Of a stretch of DNA of 64,000 bases, positions 23,224 through 34,543 are shown in pieces. Under the pieces are notes generated by a model. It searched no databases and was not told the DNA's origin. It was given only the letters and a program-made list of their open reading frames with translations. Both the position numbers and the translations under genes were made by a program. How positions within the stretch are numbered: position 1 is the first letter of the stretch; each line of letters begins with the position of its first letter. The DNA is from Xylogone sp. PMI_703 (taxonomy: Eukaryota; Ascomycota; Leotiomycetes). The DNA is taken from NCBI GenBank assembly GCA_021399445.1, contig JAJTUQ010000006.1, positions 1,674,001-1,738,000 on the forward strand. Reading direction: 5' to 3'.

Positions 23224-24795
23224 ATGGCGACTACACTCACTAACAATATCGATCTTAAAGATGGGCCTATCAGAGGCGCCGAACGTGACAGCAACGGCAT
23301 TCTATCTTTCAAAGGAATTCCATTTGCTACACCTCCAGTTGGCCCTCTAAGATGGAAATCGCCAAGACCCCCTTCGCCATGGACAGATGTACTGGACGCA
23401 TCTAAATTTGGCCCAAGTCCCTGGATTACTCTTCTAGGAATGCCTACACCTACACCCCAAGGTGAAGATTGTTTAACTGTGAACGTATGGACTGCAACTT
23501 CTCAAGCCAATGAAAAGCGCCCTGTCATGGTTTGGATATATGGTGGGGGGTTCCAATTTGGCAGCTCAGCAACGGAAGGTTACGAAGGAGTAGAATTGGC
23601 CAAAAAAGGGGTCGTGTTAGTTACATTTAATTACCGTCTTGGTCCTTTAGGTTTCTTAGCACTCCCCGAGTTGGACAACGAAGAACATCCTTCCGGAAAT
23701 TTCGGGTTGTTGGACCAAATTGCTGCTCTTCGTTGGATCAAAGATAATATAGCTGCGTTTGGCGGAGATCCAGACAATATCACCGTCTTTGGAGAATCTG
23801 CAGGTGCCCATGCCATTGGAATCCTTATGGCATCACCATTGGCAACCGGGCTATTCCATAAGGCTATACTGCAAAGCGGTGCATTTTGGGACAGCGAACA
23901 TGGCAATCTACCCGGCTTTGATAGGGCTCGAAGACTAGGCTCAATGTTAACTAAAAAGCTTGGTGTGAGCTCTGTTTCAGAATTACGTGACTTACCTGCG
24001 GATGTCATCTCTAAGGCGGGTGCTTGGGATTTCAACACGGATCCTGGAGTCACTGCCTTTGGACCAAGCATTGACAGCTATGTCCTTGAACATGCCCCAT
24101 CAACAACTTTCGCAGAAGGACAACAAATGGATATACCCATAATAGTTGGCTGGAATGCCATGGAGGGTCTTCCTTTCAGGCCCCGGACACTTCCACACAG
24201 CTCCCCCGGGGAGTATAAAGATGCAGTTAGGCACCTATTAGGGGAACATGCTACCAACTTTCTAGCCCTATATCCCGGTGATACTGCTGAACAAGCCAAG
24301 ACGTCAGCAGAGCTATTCGTTGGCGATACAGTGATTACGCAGCAAACTTGGGAAGCAGCTACTCACCAGCTTCACAAAACTACTTCTTCTGTATATGCGT
24401 ATTATTTTACGTATGCATCTCCCTACTCTCCATTCCCCGCACATGGTGCGGATATCCCATTCGCCCTTGGCATATTAAGGAAAAATGCAATGATCAGTTC
24501 AGCACTTCCAGCCAGTGATGATGATAGGGCATTTTCGGACCGTATCACCACATACTGGACTAATTTTGCAAAATTCGGTGATCCTAACGAGGATTCTTCC
24601 CTTCCCCATTGGCCGAATTACCAGGGTAGCAGCGCTGATATTCTAGAACTTGGAAATACAATAACTCCAATTGATTATCCTCGGCGGCGATTAGAGTTTA
24701 TAAAAGACCTTCGAAAGAATGGTATATTACCAGAAGATTGGTTATACAATTATCGGACCTCGGAAAGTAATAGGATGAAATCATTAGGACTGTAA
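23224..24795 (+). CDS. Type-B carboxylesterase / lipase
   Basis: Intact single-exon gene for 523 aa, the usual size of fungal type-B carboxylesterases (alpha/beta hydrolases that cleave carboxylic esters). Visible landmarks: oxyanion-hole block YGGGFQFGS (about 106-114), nucleophile elbow FGESAGA with Ser192, acid Glu314 in WNAMEGL, and catalytic His407 in PAHGADIPF. The full triad is present. There is no N-terminal signal peptide (starts MATTLTNNIDLKDG), so it is probably intracellular, unlike secreted family members. The start is the first ATG in frame; the frame is open a few codons further upstream only from a GTG. This is the only clearly undamaged gene between 1 and 35 kb apart from the AhpD-like one, and its substrate cannot be told. 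Confidence 0.9.
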   Translation: MATTLTNNIDLKDGPIRGAERDSNGILSFKGIPFATPPVGPLRWKSPRPPSPWTDVLDASKFGPSPWITLLGMPTPTPQGEDCLTVNVWTATSQANEKRPVMVWIYGGGFQFGSSATEGYEGVELAKKGVVLVTFNYRLGPLGFLALPELDNEEHPSGNFGLLDQIAALRWIKDNIAAFGGDPDNITVFGESAGAHAIGILMASPLATGLFHKAILQSGAFWDSEHGNLPGFDRARRLGSMLTKKLGVSSVSELRDLPADVISKAGAWDFNTDPGVTAFGPSIDSYVLEHAPSTTFAEGQQMDIPIIVGWNAMEGLPFRPRTLPHSSPGEYKDAVRHLLGEHATNFLALYPGDTAEQAKTSAELFVGDTVITQQTWEAATHQLHKTTSSVYAYYFTYASPYSPFPAHGADIPFALGILRKNAMISSALPASDDDRAFSDRITTYWTNFAKFGDPNEDSSLPHWPNYQGSSADILELGNTITPIDYPRRRLEFIKDLRKNGILPEDWLYNYRTSESNRMKSLGL

Positions 24796-25099
24796 TAAAA
24801 TTATATGCCAGTTCTCATTTGGTAATTGGCGCAGTATATAAATAATCATCAATGACAAGCTTCAAGCAAAGATATCTACATGTGACTACAATCTCGGATA
24901 CCACTCACTTAACCTGTTGTACTTGACCAGCCAGGGGATATATCATGGTATTACCGAGTGCGCCGAGGTTGTCACACCTATGTATACGTAAAACTCATGC
25001 TATGCTGAACTTGAGTAAACATACTTGCTTTCTTCTCAAAACGCGACACTTAAATGCATAAAATTCAAGATTTGGAATCGAGTCTATAACACACTAGGG

Positions 25100-25425
25100 A
25101 CGCCAGGACTCAGAGACTCCCACTTCTCACAGTTCCTTATCCATACTTCATAGCTAGGAGGAGGTGTCTCAAACCCCCAATTTCTTGAACACTGCTCCTT
25201 TCACGTAAAGAACATCTGGGGTTAATTTTGCCTCAGAGAAAATCGGTCTTTTGCTGGTTAGGCTATCTTTCTGGTTCTCTGAGGGAGAGCTCAATATACT
25301 CACGATCCACAATCGCCACAGAAATGGCGAATAACAGGTTTTCCCGAGTCCCCAGTATCGTTATATGTTTTAGTATTCCCCGTTATCGAGACAGCTTTCA
25401 CAGGTGTTGCGAGATTAACTGAAAA
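25100..25425 (-). pseudogene. GFA-family (CENP-V/GFA fold) enzyme relic
   Basis: On the minus strand, after a possible 3' splice site near 25419, one frame reads SITGNTKTYNDTGDSGKPVI then RHFCGDCGS. The FCGDCGS zinc-binding motif and preceding TGDSG are hallmarks of glutathione-dependent formaldehyde-activating-like proteins. The frame is then disrupted, and a later piece (about 25227-25110) contains LYVKGAVFKKLGV followed by several stops where TGG or CAG codons would fit. It is the tail half of the gene only; no intact N-terminal zinc motif was found upstream (25430-25560 has a neutral open stretch of unclear origin). Confidence 0.45.
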
Positions 25426-25559
25426 TCTGTAATATTATCAACAAGCATCTCAACTTTGAATGTCGTATCTGAGAATTGTGATCTTACAATGTTCCTCCAG
25501 CTATCCGGCAATTCAAGCAATGGCATAAAAGACTCGAGGTTGGGAAAGATTCCCTGGGA

Positions 25560-27500
25560 ATAGATATTTTGATTTTACCACAGTTGCAAGTCCCGTAAAC
25601 AGATGTAGCTTCAGCCATTGTATTCCTCGGATAGGAAGTATCAACAAAGCGTACTGTGTTCTGTTTGAACCAATAAGTAAATTGGGGGTGCCCTTCACTC
25701 CTGGTTTGTGTGTACCCTATCTATATATACGTAATTGGCTAGTCTAGTCGGCTTTGAGACTTCGCTCCGAGCGGACGCGTATAGAGTAGTATCAGGTTCA
25801 CTTGAGTACTCCTTTATATCCCAGTCACTATCTTGTGGATTTTCTACAGTAGTAGTAGTAATATGCCAATAGCTGATTCTAGTGGTAGTTATAAATTAGT
25901 CGGTCAGACTATAACATTCAGATTTTCAATGTTAATCAACGCAGAAATTTCCAAAACAAGAAGGTATAATCTTTAGAGTGCCCCATATAAAATCGACATG
26001 CAGTTTAAGTAATAAATTGCCATAAATACATTAAACATGAGCCTATTTATGAAAATTAGTAAAAAATGGCATTCCGTGTTGCTTTATGCTGCGGCTGGGA
26101 AGCTGGGCAGCTACTGGCCGAACAGAGCGGGGAAATTGATATTCTCCAGATCCGGCTCATCGGCGAGGACACCTTTTGTTAAACGTTGGAAATACTTTAA
26201 ACAGCTTTATTTATGGAAGCATTATACTAATTTATAAATACTTCAGCGAGTTTCAATATTTCAAATCCGCCATAGTTGAGGATTGCTAGCTTGGGATTCC
26301 TATATTTAGTATGCACACCAGTAATAGCAGTTTAACATCTCAATACTGTAGAAGTGACGAGTATTATTCACGTATTATTACTCTCTTTTCATAATCTCAT
26401 ACATTAGCCAGCCCCGCTTTTGCATTTATTACCGATAACCCAGACGGAGACTGTCTCTTATCTACCCTTCGTTAGTTTTACAAAGAACCTTAACTAACGA
26501 ATATCATAAGTACAATAATACCTAAATTATACTTTCTGTTATAAACTATTACTGAGCAAAGGACACTTCTTCATGAAATATAACGAACAACTAATTAAAG
26601 TTCGAGCAGAGCTTTTGCCAGATAATAACAACTTTCAGAAACTCAATAATATGTTCTCGTTCTAGTATACTAATGATCTATAAGAAAGTCTTACTTGAAA
26701 AAGAAAGAAAGAGAGAATGTGTTCAAACAGAGATAAAAATAAAAGTAAATAAATTAAAACCAAAAATATAATGAAATTGTCATTAACTATTACCATAAAA
26801 ATACTTCCCTCAAGACAAAACTAATCAAGATGTTTAGAGTATTATATCTTTTTAAGACAACCATCACCAAGGGCTCTATTACAAAGTATGACCCCGAATC
26901 AGCAACATGTGACCTTATTCTGTTAGCTAATCTTATCGAAATCTTCCGAAAGCGGAATCATTCAAGAAGCTCCCGTTATCAGGACCTCGCTGATAAGCTA
27001 TAGAAGGAAGCCTTCATGCCACCCCTCATCCACATCAAAACATCCTCTTAACAAAAGTATTTACTCTTCGATAACAAATTCCTCTCAATATATATTTATA
27101 TCTATATCTAAAACAAACATATTAAATATACAGACCTACTCCTACACTCCACACACCGCCGGGAAACTTCTTCAACCCATGCACCACAAAGGGCTAACTC
27201 TCCTTACGCTCTAGCTCAAAAGAGTGGGATAAACAGCCCAAAACAACTCCGTAATCCACCAAAAAGGAAAGGACAAATCAAATTCCCCGTTTTGACAAAT
27301 CCGATAACAGTTTTTTTTAAGTTAAAGAAAACCCGCTCCCGAAAAGAAAAGAAAAAGGGACTGCCCTTTCTTCTTTCACACTACCTCGAATGGTGCAATC
27401 TCCCCTGCCTGATTCGTAAACCCCCCAACGACCAAGAAAGACCAGCCTAAGACAAAACCTTATTCGCACGCCCCCCATTTCCTCATTCGGGAAATATAAT
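25560..27500. other. No gene seen
   Basis: Two kilobases of mostly AT-biased DNA with no convincing frame on either strand. 26840-27050 is slightly less AT-rich and could be an old coding scrap, but I recognise nothing in it. A purine tract (aaagaaaagaaaaaggg) lies near 27345. Confidence 0.4.
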
Positions 27501-27502
27501 TA

Positions 27503-27601
27503 ATTTCCATTTTTTTTTATTTCCATTTTTTTTTATTTCCATTTTTTTTTATTTCCATTTTTTTTTATTTCCATTTTTTTTTATTTCCATTTTTTTTTTT
27601 T
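27503..27601 (+). repeat. Tandem repeat, 16 bp x 6
   Basis: Six head-to-tail copies of atttccattttttttt starting at 27503, 27519, 27535, 27551, 27567 and 27583. Copies 1-5 are identical; the last has extra T residues. The perfect identity suggests recent expansion or slippage. There are no spacers, so it is not CRISPR-like. Confidence 0.92.
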
Positions 27602-28190
27602 GGCGAGTCGGTTTTTGTTTTTCGCATGAACGTTGGTTTGACATAAGGCTAGACATCTGTACGGCCGCGACCACGCCGCTTACAATTGTGGTACTGCTAA
27701 GCTAGGGTCGGGGCTCATTGGCTTATCCTCAACCTCATCCTCATGCTCATGTAATTCAGGAGGATAGTCGCAGGGCGGTTGCGAGTAAGAGTAAGATTTG
27801 TAGTAATATTGGGGTAGAGTTGATTAAGAGAGGAGTAAGTCTTATGAGATGAGATTATTGCATGAGATTAAGAAGTTTGCTTTTTTTGCTAATACATTGT
27901 TTTGTTCGGACAGTAGGGAAATGTAGCGGATATGATGGTTAGAACGATGCTGTATATTAACGTCATTGGTATGTTCTTGTCTAGTTCTCAAATGATTTTT
28001 CGCATATGTATAGACTTATGAGAGAATTCTAAGGATGTATTACAGTAGAATTGGAGGAAAGGGTTTCATGCTTATAAGAAATTAAGAAAATAAGTATAAG
28101 TCTGTGGGTATATATAAATCTACTTTATTGTCTTCTTTCTTTTTCTCTCTTCTCCTTCACACCGACACATGTACACTTACATTACTTCCA
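27602..28190. other. No gene seen
   Basis: Mixed DNA between the tandem repeat and the transferase relic. An open frame at 28104-28190 precedes the relic in the same frame but ends in a likely 3' splice site (ACTTCCAG), so it is probably intronic. Confidence 0.35.
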
Positions 28191-29398
28191 GACTTCCGAG
28201 AAGTTGCTCCTACTGTAGCATTTGAGGATATATATCAGGGCAATATCATAAGAAGCATGAAAAGCAGCTTGTCAGTCACTGTCCCGGGTGAACTCCGTGG
28301 TTTGAAATATCTTCATAGTAAATATGGAGTATATATTACCTAGCCTTTCTCTAGGCAAAGCCATTCATCCTACTTACTAACTCATTTTGTGATTTTACAA
28401 ATCTTGCCATAACGAGTAGTCTACAATCCTACAGTACATGTTACTAGATATGGATTCCCTGGTAAGTTCCCTAGGTAATTGTTATAAATATGAGAACTCA
28501 TGAGATAATATTTAGTCACTGAAGATCTCGTACGATATATAGATGCCACAATGACCTTTGGCAATAACACACCATTTCTGACTGATGACCCGGATTGGGC
28601 AATGGATTTTGCACCAAATAGTAATCTCACATACACCTGTTTCGATATTACATTATCTAACAATACCTAGGGACTCTTCTGAAACTCGGTAATACCATTA
28701 CCAGAAAAAGATATGCCGAATATGTCTACCCCTTATTAGTTTAGTCAAAAAAAGCTCATTATTTCATTTAGTACATTGGAGAAGGTCACAGAGTTTGGAG
28801 CCGATGTGTTTTACACCAGAGACATAAGTGACCATCCATCTAATAAGTTCTTTTAATACCCATCTAACATGATGTATAGCAAAAGCCACTATCGCCACGA
28901 TCCAGAAATCGAACAGAACCATGACTCTTGAAGATCTCAGCTCGTACTGCATCACTATCCGCAAACCCATTAGCATAACCTACCAGAACTACACCCTTCA
29001 TTCCACAGGCACACTAAGCAACGGACCCGTTAATCTCTCAATCCTCAAGATCATTAAAGATTACAACACGACATTCGACGACCTCAACATCCACAGACTC
29101 GACGAAGCAATACGATTCTCCTACGGCACACACGCTGAGCTCGGAGACCCAAATTTCTTGGATAACATGGAAGAATTCAAGGCCCATATGATCGATGCAG
29201 CAACGGCAGAGAAGATCAGAAAGAAGATTAACGACCAGCGGACGCAAGATGTTCGTGCATATGATCCAAAAGGGTAGATGGTCCCAGAGAGCCATGGAAC
29301 AAGTCACATCATTACAGCTGATAAATCAGGAATATCAATTACTATGACGACGACTATTAACATACTGTTTGGATCACAGCTAGTAGTCCCAGAAACAG
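28191..29398 (+). pseudogene. Gamma-glutamyltransferase pseudogene, truncated at both ends
   Basis: Fragments of a gamma-glutamyltranspeptidase (glutathione hydrolase; normally a self-cleaving membrane or secreted enzyme). In order: DFREVAPTVAFEDIYQGN, VPGELRGLKYLHSKYG, an intact 54-bp intron at 28462-28515 joining YGFP to TEDLVRYIDA, DPDWAMDFAPN, ITRKRY, then an open run 28921-29277 with TMTLEDLSSY and HRLDEAIRFSYGTHAELGDP. After one more stop comes TSHIITADKSGISITMTTTI (carrying the Thr-Ser/His block near the cleavage site) and NILFGSQLVVPETG, ending at 29398. The N-terminal exons and the remaining C-terminus are missing. Stops such as LP-stop-R fit TGG-to-TAA changes. The last exon ends at a GTATGT donor, so the downstream break lies in an intron. 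Confidence 0.8.
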
Positions 29399-29399
29399 G

Positions 29400-30577
29400 T
29401 ATGTCACAAATAATCATATTTCTTCGTCCAACCCTCCTCAGCGGACCCATCCGCAAGGCGGCCCATCCTAGTGGCGTAAGGCTGCTAATCCCCCGTGTCA
29501 AACGGAACCATTCAAGGTTTGGCCAAACAGACACAGGATGATGTTCCTGGCGCGGACTAGCCAAGGAGATCGCAAATGAAAAGGCAACGAGAGTAGTTGA
29601 TGTCGCAACAACTTGTTGTATATTGTGTTCCATTAAGGATGTTACCTCTTTTCGCATTAAACTTACGGAAAGGCTCTGATGCTTCATCGATAGTTGTACA
29701 AGGTGGGGTATGTTGACACGGGCGTTGCACCCTTCTTGGGTGGGTAAAGGACTCTGCTTCCTGAAGCTTCTCTTTTCCAAATAAACCATGTGAATCGCTG
29801 ATATGGAAAGGAGAGCATGCATCAAACATTTACTAGTATGGGAAAGCTTAATAACAGCACTGGCCCACACCTCCTGCTTTCCCTTTAACAATGAGAGCGT
29901 ACTTGACGTCTGTGTCATGAAGTGAGACAGAAGTTGAAGGTCAGTTATGCTACTATCAGAAAGGGGTTGGTCGACATGTTGATCTGGTGTATACTTGGTC
30001 GCGTGGTTAGCATACACTTTGAAATCCAGATTGTAGTTTAGATGTTATACCTGAGTCGACTTGCTGGTCTGATCTACACCTTCTGAATTTTCGTATTCGG
30101 GCTCAAGCTGGCTGTCGTAATTACGTTTTTCGCTGTGCGAAGGATCTGTTACGGAAAGATTCTGGATACTAGCGAGAAAAGCGGTTGGCGGTTGTGGAGT
30201 AGCACCAGTCAAGCTCTTGTTTACAGCTGAAGGCGTTTTGAGAGTTGCCTGTTCTGCCATTGTCGTAGCCGAGGCACCTGCCTCTTGGACAGCATTTCCC
30301 AATCCATTTTGATAGATGCATTGGATATCTCTAAACGAGCATGTAGTGCAGACCGGCCGGTTCTCATCACACTACCACACAAACGTTAGTCAGACGGTGT
30401 ATTAGTAATTCCACTCCGGAAGTAGACATGCAACTAAAGGAACTTCGGGTACAGGGAAATAACCACCTTAACTCTTCGGTTTCTGCATGTCAAGCAACCA
30501 TTCCGAGATTTGGTGTGTGAAGACCTGGATCTTCTCTCACCTCCGCGGGGAAGTCCACGCGCATTTCCTAGCGGCAT
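29400..30577 (-). pseudogene. Zn2Cys6 transcription factor, 3'-truncated
   Basis: Exon 1 (30577-30467, 37 aa) ends in SRNGCLTCRNRRVK. A 95-bp intron (30372-30466) splits the zinc cluster, and exon 2 (30371-30051) resumes CDENRPVCTTCSFRDIQC: a perfect CX2CX6C-X6-CX2CX6C binuclear cluster. A 57-bp intron (29994-30050) leads to exon 3, with the fungal C6 middle region (ITDLQLLSHFMTQTSSTL, QEVWASAV, CLMHALLSISAIH, TTLVAFSFAISLASP, FRLTRGISSL). The coding match stops near 29410, where the opposite-strand transferase relic begins, so the C-terminus typical of the sterol-uptake-control-like class is lost. The 5' part is undamaged and could still be transcribed; whether a truncated regulator works is unknown. 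Confidence 0.75.
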
Positions 30578-31382
30578 TGTTATGATGTACTAGGTGAGGG
30601 CCGCTCGTCCGGACTAGAAATCTAAGTCGTATTCGTGTTGTAAAGTAGCTACTAGCTATCAATGGGGATTCCAATACTCAAAGGATATTCAGCCCGCCTA
30701 TGCTACCGGGGACTAGCACTAGGCAGCGTTTGTGTGCGATGTTTGTGGTTAACAAGTATGTCGGAGAATAATCTGGAGCACCGGCTGTGCAGTATTTTAG
30801 GACATGCGGCTAGAAATACTTTCCCCAAAAGCATGTGTTTCAGAGCCCTGTAATAATTTCATGCTGTTGCTAGAATCTTTGAGGCTGTTTTCAAACAGAA
30901 GTGTGACTAAGGCTGCATACACGAGCACGAACAAGCGCCTAGACGCCACACGCACAAAGTATGTGGAGAAGTATATCAAAGTGCAGTAGTTTTAAACAGT
31001 TGAAGAGTGGCTGTAAATACCTCTTCCTTCTTGGCAGCTGCCTGAGAATGAAACCATAAATTCCCATTATTATCGCCACACGACGCCAGACCTGTGTTTG
31101 TGATTTGGTTACCAGTAAATCTCCATCATCTTTGTGTAACATCCACGATGAGGGCGCACTGCGAGAGCAAATTGTATCCAGGATTCCTACACTGCTCCCA
31201 ATCCGCAAATCCTCCCTTCTCTCCAAAAATATAGACGTATCCCTCCGGAAGACTATATAAATATCACTGTCAAGTGTCAGAATGGTTAGCTATCAAACAG
31301 CATTGGCTTAACAAAGTCCCGATTAATTTCTCAAACTATCGCTTACTTTAGAAGGTGCAATTATAACGACCTAATAGACAAA
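30578..31382. other. Intergenic, no gene seen
   Basis: Divergent promoter space between the Zn2Cys6 gene (leftward) and the channel gene (rightward). Short open frames on both strands near 30660-31226 are not family-like. Confidence 0.45.
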
Positions 31383-33492
31383 ATGTCTACTCCATCAAGA
31401 GGCGATCCCACCGCAACCGATGGTTTGATACAGCATATTACCAATTACCCACGTATAAAAGACTGCGGCTATGAAAGAGGCGATACCGGCGAATGGATGA
31501 GAGAATATGGTGAAACAGAGGATCAGGCACCCGTATTGTTGAGATGCTACAGAGCAATCTCGAGGTAGCACATTTTCATAAGATTTCTGGTATATTCGTT
31601 TCCGATCGGTGTCTTGATCTCAATACCTATTATATGCGGGGCTACTATTGCCCCTGCGGCTTCACTTGGCGATGTTCGAATCATTTGGCTATTCCTTTGG
31701 GTTGAGGTTGTATGGATGAGCCTATGGATCTCGAAAGCTGCCGCAATAATGCTACCTTATGTGATCCGAATCATATGTAGTGCTATCAATCCTGGTTAAT
31801 GAAGTATGGTCTGATTTTCGAGGCCTTGGAAGATCCCTTGTCACTTGTTGGCTGGACTCTTTGCGCTCTTACAACTTTTATGCCAGTTAGGTCTCTCTCT
31901 ATTTATATCGCGCCTACTCGTTTCTAATTGCTTATAGATTATGATTCGCAATCCAGATAGCCATGTAAGGAGAGTCGCACCAAATGAGTGGCAATTAATT
32001 GTCCAAAGAGCCATTGCTGCCGCTACTGTATCGTCCTTTCTGTACTTGGCAGAGGCTACGCTAATCCTTGGACTTTCAATATCTTACCATCGCAAGCAAT
32101 TTAACATGAGAATAAGGCAGTCAAAAAGGAGTGTTTATTTACTAGGTCTTCTTTATGATGCATCCATAAGACTCTTTCCCGAACATCGCCCCCCATTCTC
32201 TGAGGAAGATCAAATTATCAGCCATTCTCTTGACATTAATAATCTTACCCGAAAGAAGAACGGTGTGGACAAATCCAGCCCACCATTGCGGGCCATTAAA
32301 GATATCTGGCTTCTTGGCAATCATGCTAGTGAGAAGATATCTGATACAATCAATGGACTTGCTCGAGAGGTCGCAGCTAAAAAAGGACTCATATCCAATC
32401 AATCACACTCTCTTATTGTTGAGGTTCTTGAATCTAACCGTCGTACCAAGGCTCTTGCACGACGTATCTGGTTCTCAATTGCTGCAGATGGAAGCGATGC
32501 GATGTTTCCCAATGACTTAATTACCATTTTGAAGAATAAGCAGGATGCAGAGGACTGTTTTGATATGCTTGATCTCGATAAGAATGGAAGTGTAAGCCTC
32601 GATGAAATGATCTTGGTAGTAAACGAGATTGCACGAACAAGGAAGTCAATTACAAAAAGCTTGAATGATGTTGATGAGGCTATAGGAATCCTTTACCATT
32701 TGCTCCTTATCATCGCTGCAGTTGCCGTTGTTCTCATTTTTAGTAACTGCAACCCTTTCTATTTGTTAACTTGTCTAATGTTATCGACCTGCTAAAAAAA
32801 ATAACAGTTGCCTTCCTGAATAAGTCATTCATGACCACGCTTGCTACTACAGGAACAGCAGTACTGTCCCTGTCATTCATATTTGCTTCTACCGCCCAAG
32901 AAGTCTTTGCGTCATGTGTCTTTCTTTTCATCAAGCATCCATATGATATTGGCGATCGAATTGAGGTCAACAAGGAGCAGCTCGCAGTTGCTCATATCTC
33001 CCTCCTATTCACCGTCTTTAAACGCGTTACAAACAATAAGTTAGTCCAAATACCAAATAGCTTGTTGAACTCCCTCTGGGTCGAAAATATTTCACGCTCC
33101 GCCGCAATGAAGGAACAATTCTGCATAGCCGTTTCCTTTGCAACATCCTCTGAAGACGTTTGTACGCTGCAAAATGAGTTGCAAGAATTTACTGCAGTGA
33201 ATCCTCAAGACTATTACCCAGACGTCAATATCGAGTTCACAAGCATCCCGGAGTTAAGTAAACTTGAGTTACGGATAGATATATGCTACAAGGTTTGAGA
33301 TTCCGCCTTTGAATGCTTTCATTGGGCTTACCAAAATAGAGAAACTGGGCCGACGAGATGGTTGGTTGCAAGCGTCATTCAAAGTTCGTGTGTGCGTTAG
33401 TTTCAGCGCTGCGTAAAATACCGATCTATGGCCCAGGGGTCGAAGCCACGAGAGCAGCTGAATTACAGGCAATTCCACTGAATAGTCAGTAA
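31383..33492 (+). pseudogene. EF-hand MscS-type mechanosensitive channel (Msy-like), two lesions
   Basis: Fungal endoplasmic-reticulum channel of the Msy1/Msy2 class. Membrane helices (IGVLISIPIICGATIAPAAS, LVGWTLCALTTF) are followed by a soluble region, an EF-hand (DLDKNGSVSLDEM, about 32576-32614), the pore-helix region ATTGTAVLSLSFIFASTAQEV and the MscS beta domain (VKHPYDIGDRIE-like IKHPYDIGDRIE; LVQIPNSLLNSLWVENISRS). Three introns restore the frame: 31886-31937, 32743-32807 and 33293-33339; the end KRNWADEMVGCKRHSKFVCA is in the last exon (stop 33490). Two defects remain: an in-frame TAG at 31566, and a frame change near 31794-31801 (INPG to MKYGLIFEALE). Everything 3' of them is clean, so decay is recent or one site is a mis-modelled intron. 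The N-terminus is shorter than usual. Confidence 0.75.
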
Positions 33493-33845
33493 ACCAAGAC
33501 CTGAAATGGTAGGCGCACTTACGGTTAACCCAAGTGATGCAAGCATCACAACGAATGATTAATAATTAAACATTATTGATTTATCAAATCTTCGCATATT
33601 TAACTATTTTTCATAAATTTGATGATCCTTACAATATTCAAACTGTGCACTCATTTACAATTACAACTAAAGTAAATCTTGAAAGTAATTTATTGGGTAA
33701 AGGTAATCTTTTTTATATTCGAGATGAAGGCTGTTAATACATGTATAGAAGCAGGTAGCATCTGCAAGAAGTGATATGACCAAATTCTGCCTTATTCTTC
33801 ATCCCGCAATACGGAGAGACTTGCACATGACAATCCACTACATGA
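33493..33845. other. AT-rich spacer
   Basis: No coding signal; ends at the MITE target site. Confidence 0.4.
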
Positions 33846-33853
33846 TTTATTAA

Positions 33854-34543
33854 GGCCTGAGCTAAAGGCACCAACGGTTTACCTATTGGCACCCAAGATC
33901 TATTATGGCCTGAGCTAAACACCCAAAATCTCCGGTTACCGGACTTGACCCAACATAATTTCGCCTCACGGTCGCATACAAATTAATACTGTGTAAAGAG
34001 GTCTACAGTGCCATAGAATAATTAATTAAATCCGAACCACTTGAATAAATACAATCCATCTTTGAATTCTGAGCCATCAACTACTCTAACTACCTATAAT
34101 ACGAGCTGTCAGTTACTATAATAACCTATAATTTTAGGCTGTCGGTTACTATACTTATCTGTAATAACAGGCTATCAGCCACTATACTAGCCTATAATTC
34201 TAGTCTACGTACCTCTATAAAGGCCTATAATTATAGACCACTGACCACTGTAACCGCCCATAATCAGAGGTTACTGACTGTCATAACCACCTACAATTAC
34301 GGGATATTAACCACTTCAAGCATATAATTTGAATAATAATAATTAAAATGTCTCTTTATTAGCCTTTACTTTTCAATTATCTAGTTGTTATCTATTGTAT
34401 TCCTGCTGTATTGTATACAGTATTAACTGTTCCTCATTAGATAGCGGCTTACTAAGAAAATTGTACTAAATAAGTTAAGCGCCGTCCGATAACCGGAGAT
34501 TTTTGTGCCAATAGGTAAACCGTTGGTGCCTTTAGCTCAGGCC
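33854..34543. mobile_element. hAT-like MITE, 690 bp, with 8-bp target duplication
   Basis: Terminal inverted repeats begin GGCCTGAGCTAAAGGC and match for 41 bp, then continue for about 20 bp (AAAATCTCCGGTTA...) after a roughly 31-bp insertion in the left arm. The insertion contains a second GGCCTGAGCTAAA. An exact 8-bp direct repeat TTTATTAA flanks the element (33846-33853 and 34544-34551), the target-duplication length of hAT elements. There is no transposase frame inside. The centre holds a degenerate 33-bp tandem array. Confidence 0.8.
34083..34315 (+). repeat. Degenerate 33-bp tandem array inside the MITE
   Basis: About seven copies of a unit like 'ctgtcagttactataatag' plus 'cctataattttagg', drifting in sequence (ctgtcggtt..., ctatcagcc..., cactgacca..., ttactgact...). 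Each unit has the inner word CTATAATT-like flanked by TTAGG/ACAGG, so single units can pair with neighbours as short hairpins. Confidence 0.7.

Noticed and set aside
23631..24299. Minus-strand open frames within the carboxylesterase
   Set aside because: Shadows of an intact gene with a complete catalytic triad on the plus strand.
27503..27601. Regular repeats considered as a CRISPR-like array
   Set aside because: Contiguous 16-bp units with no spacers, in a eukaryotic context.
29038..29307. Minus-strand frame of 89 aa opposite the transferase relic
   Set aside because: Antisense to clear gamma-glutamyltransferase motifs.
31566..31620. A very short intron to remove the TAG in the channel gene
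   Set aside because: The only AG downstream in the right place would give an intron of about 18 bp, too short to splice; left as a lesion.
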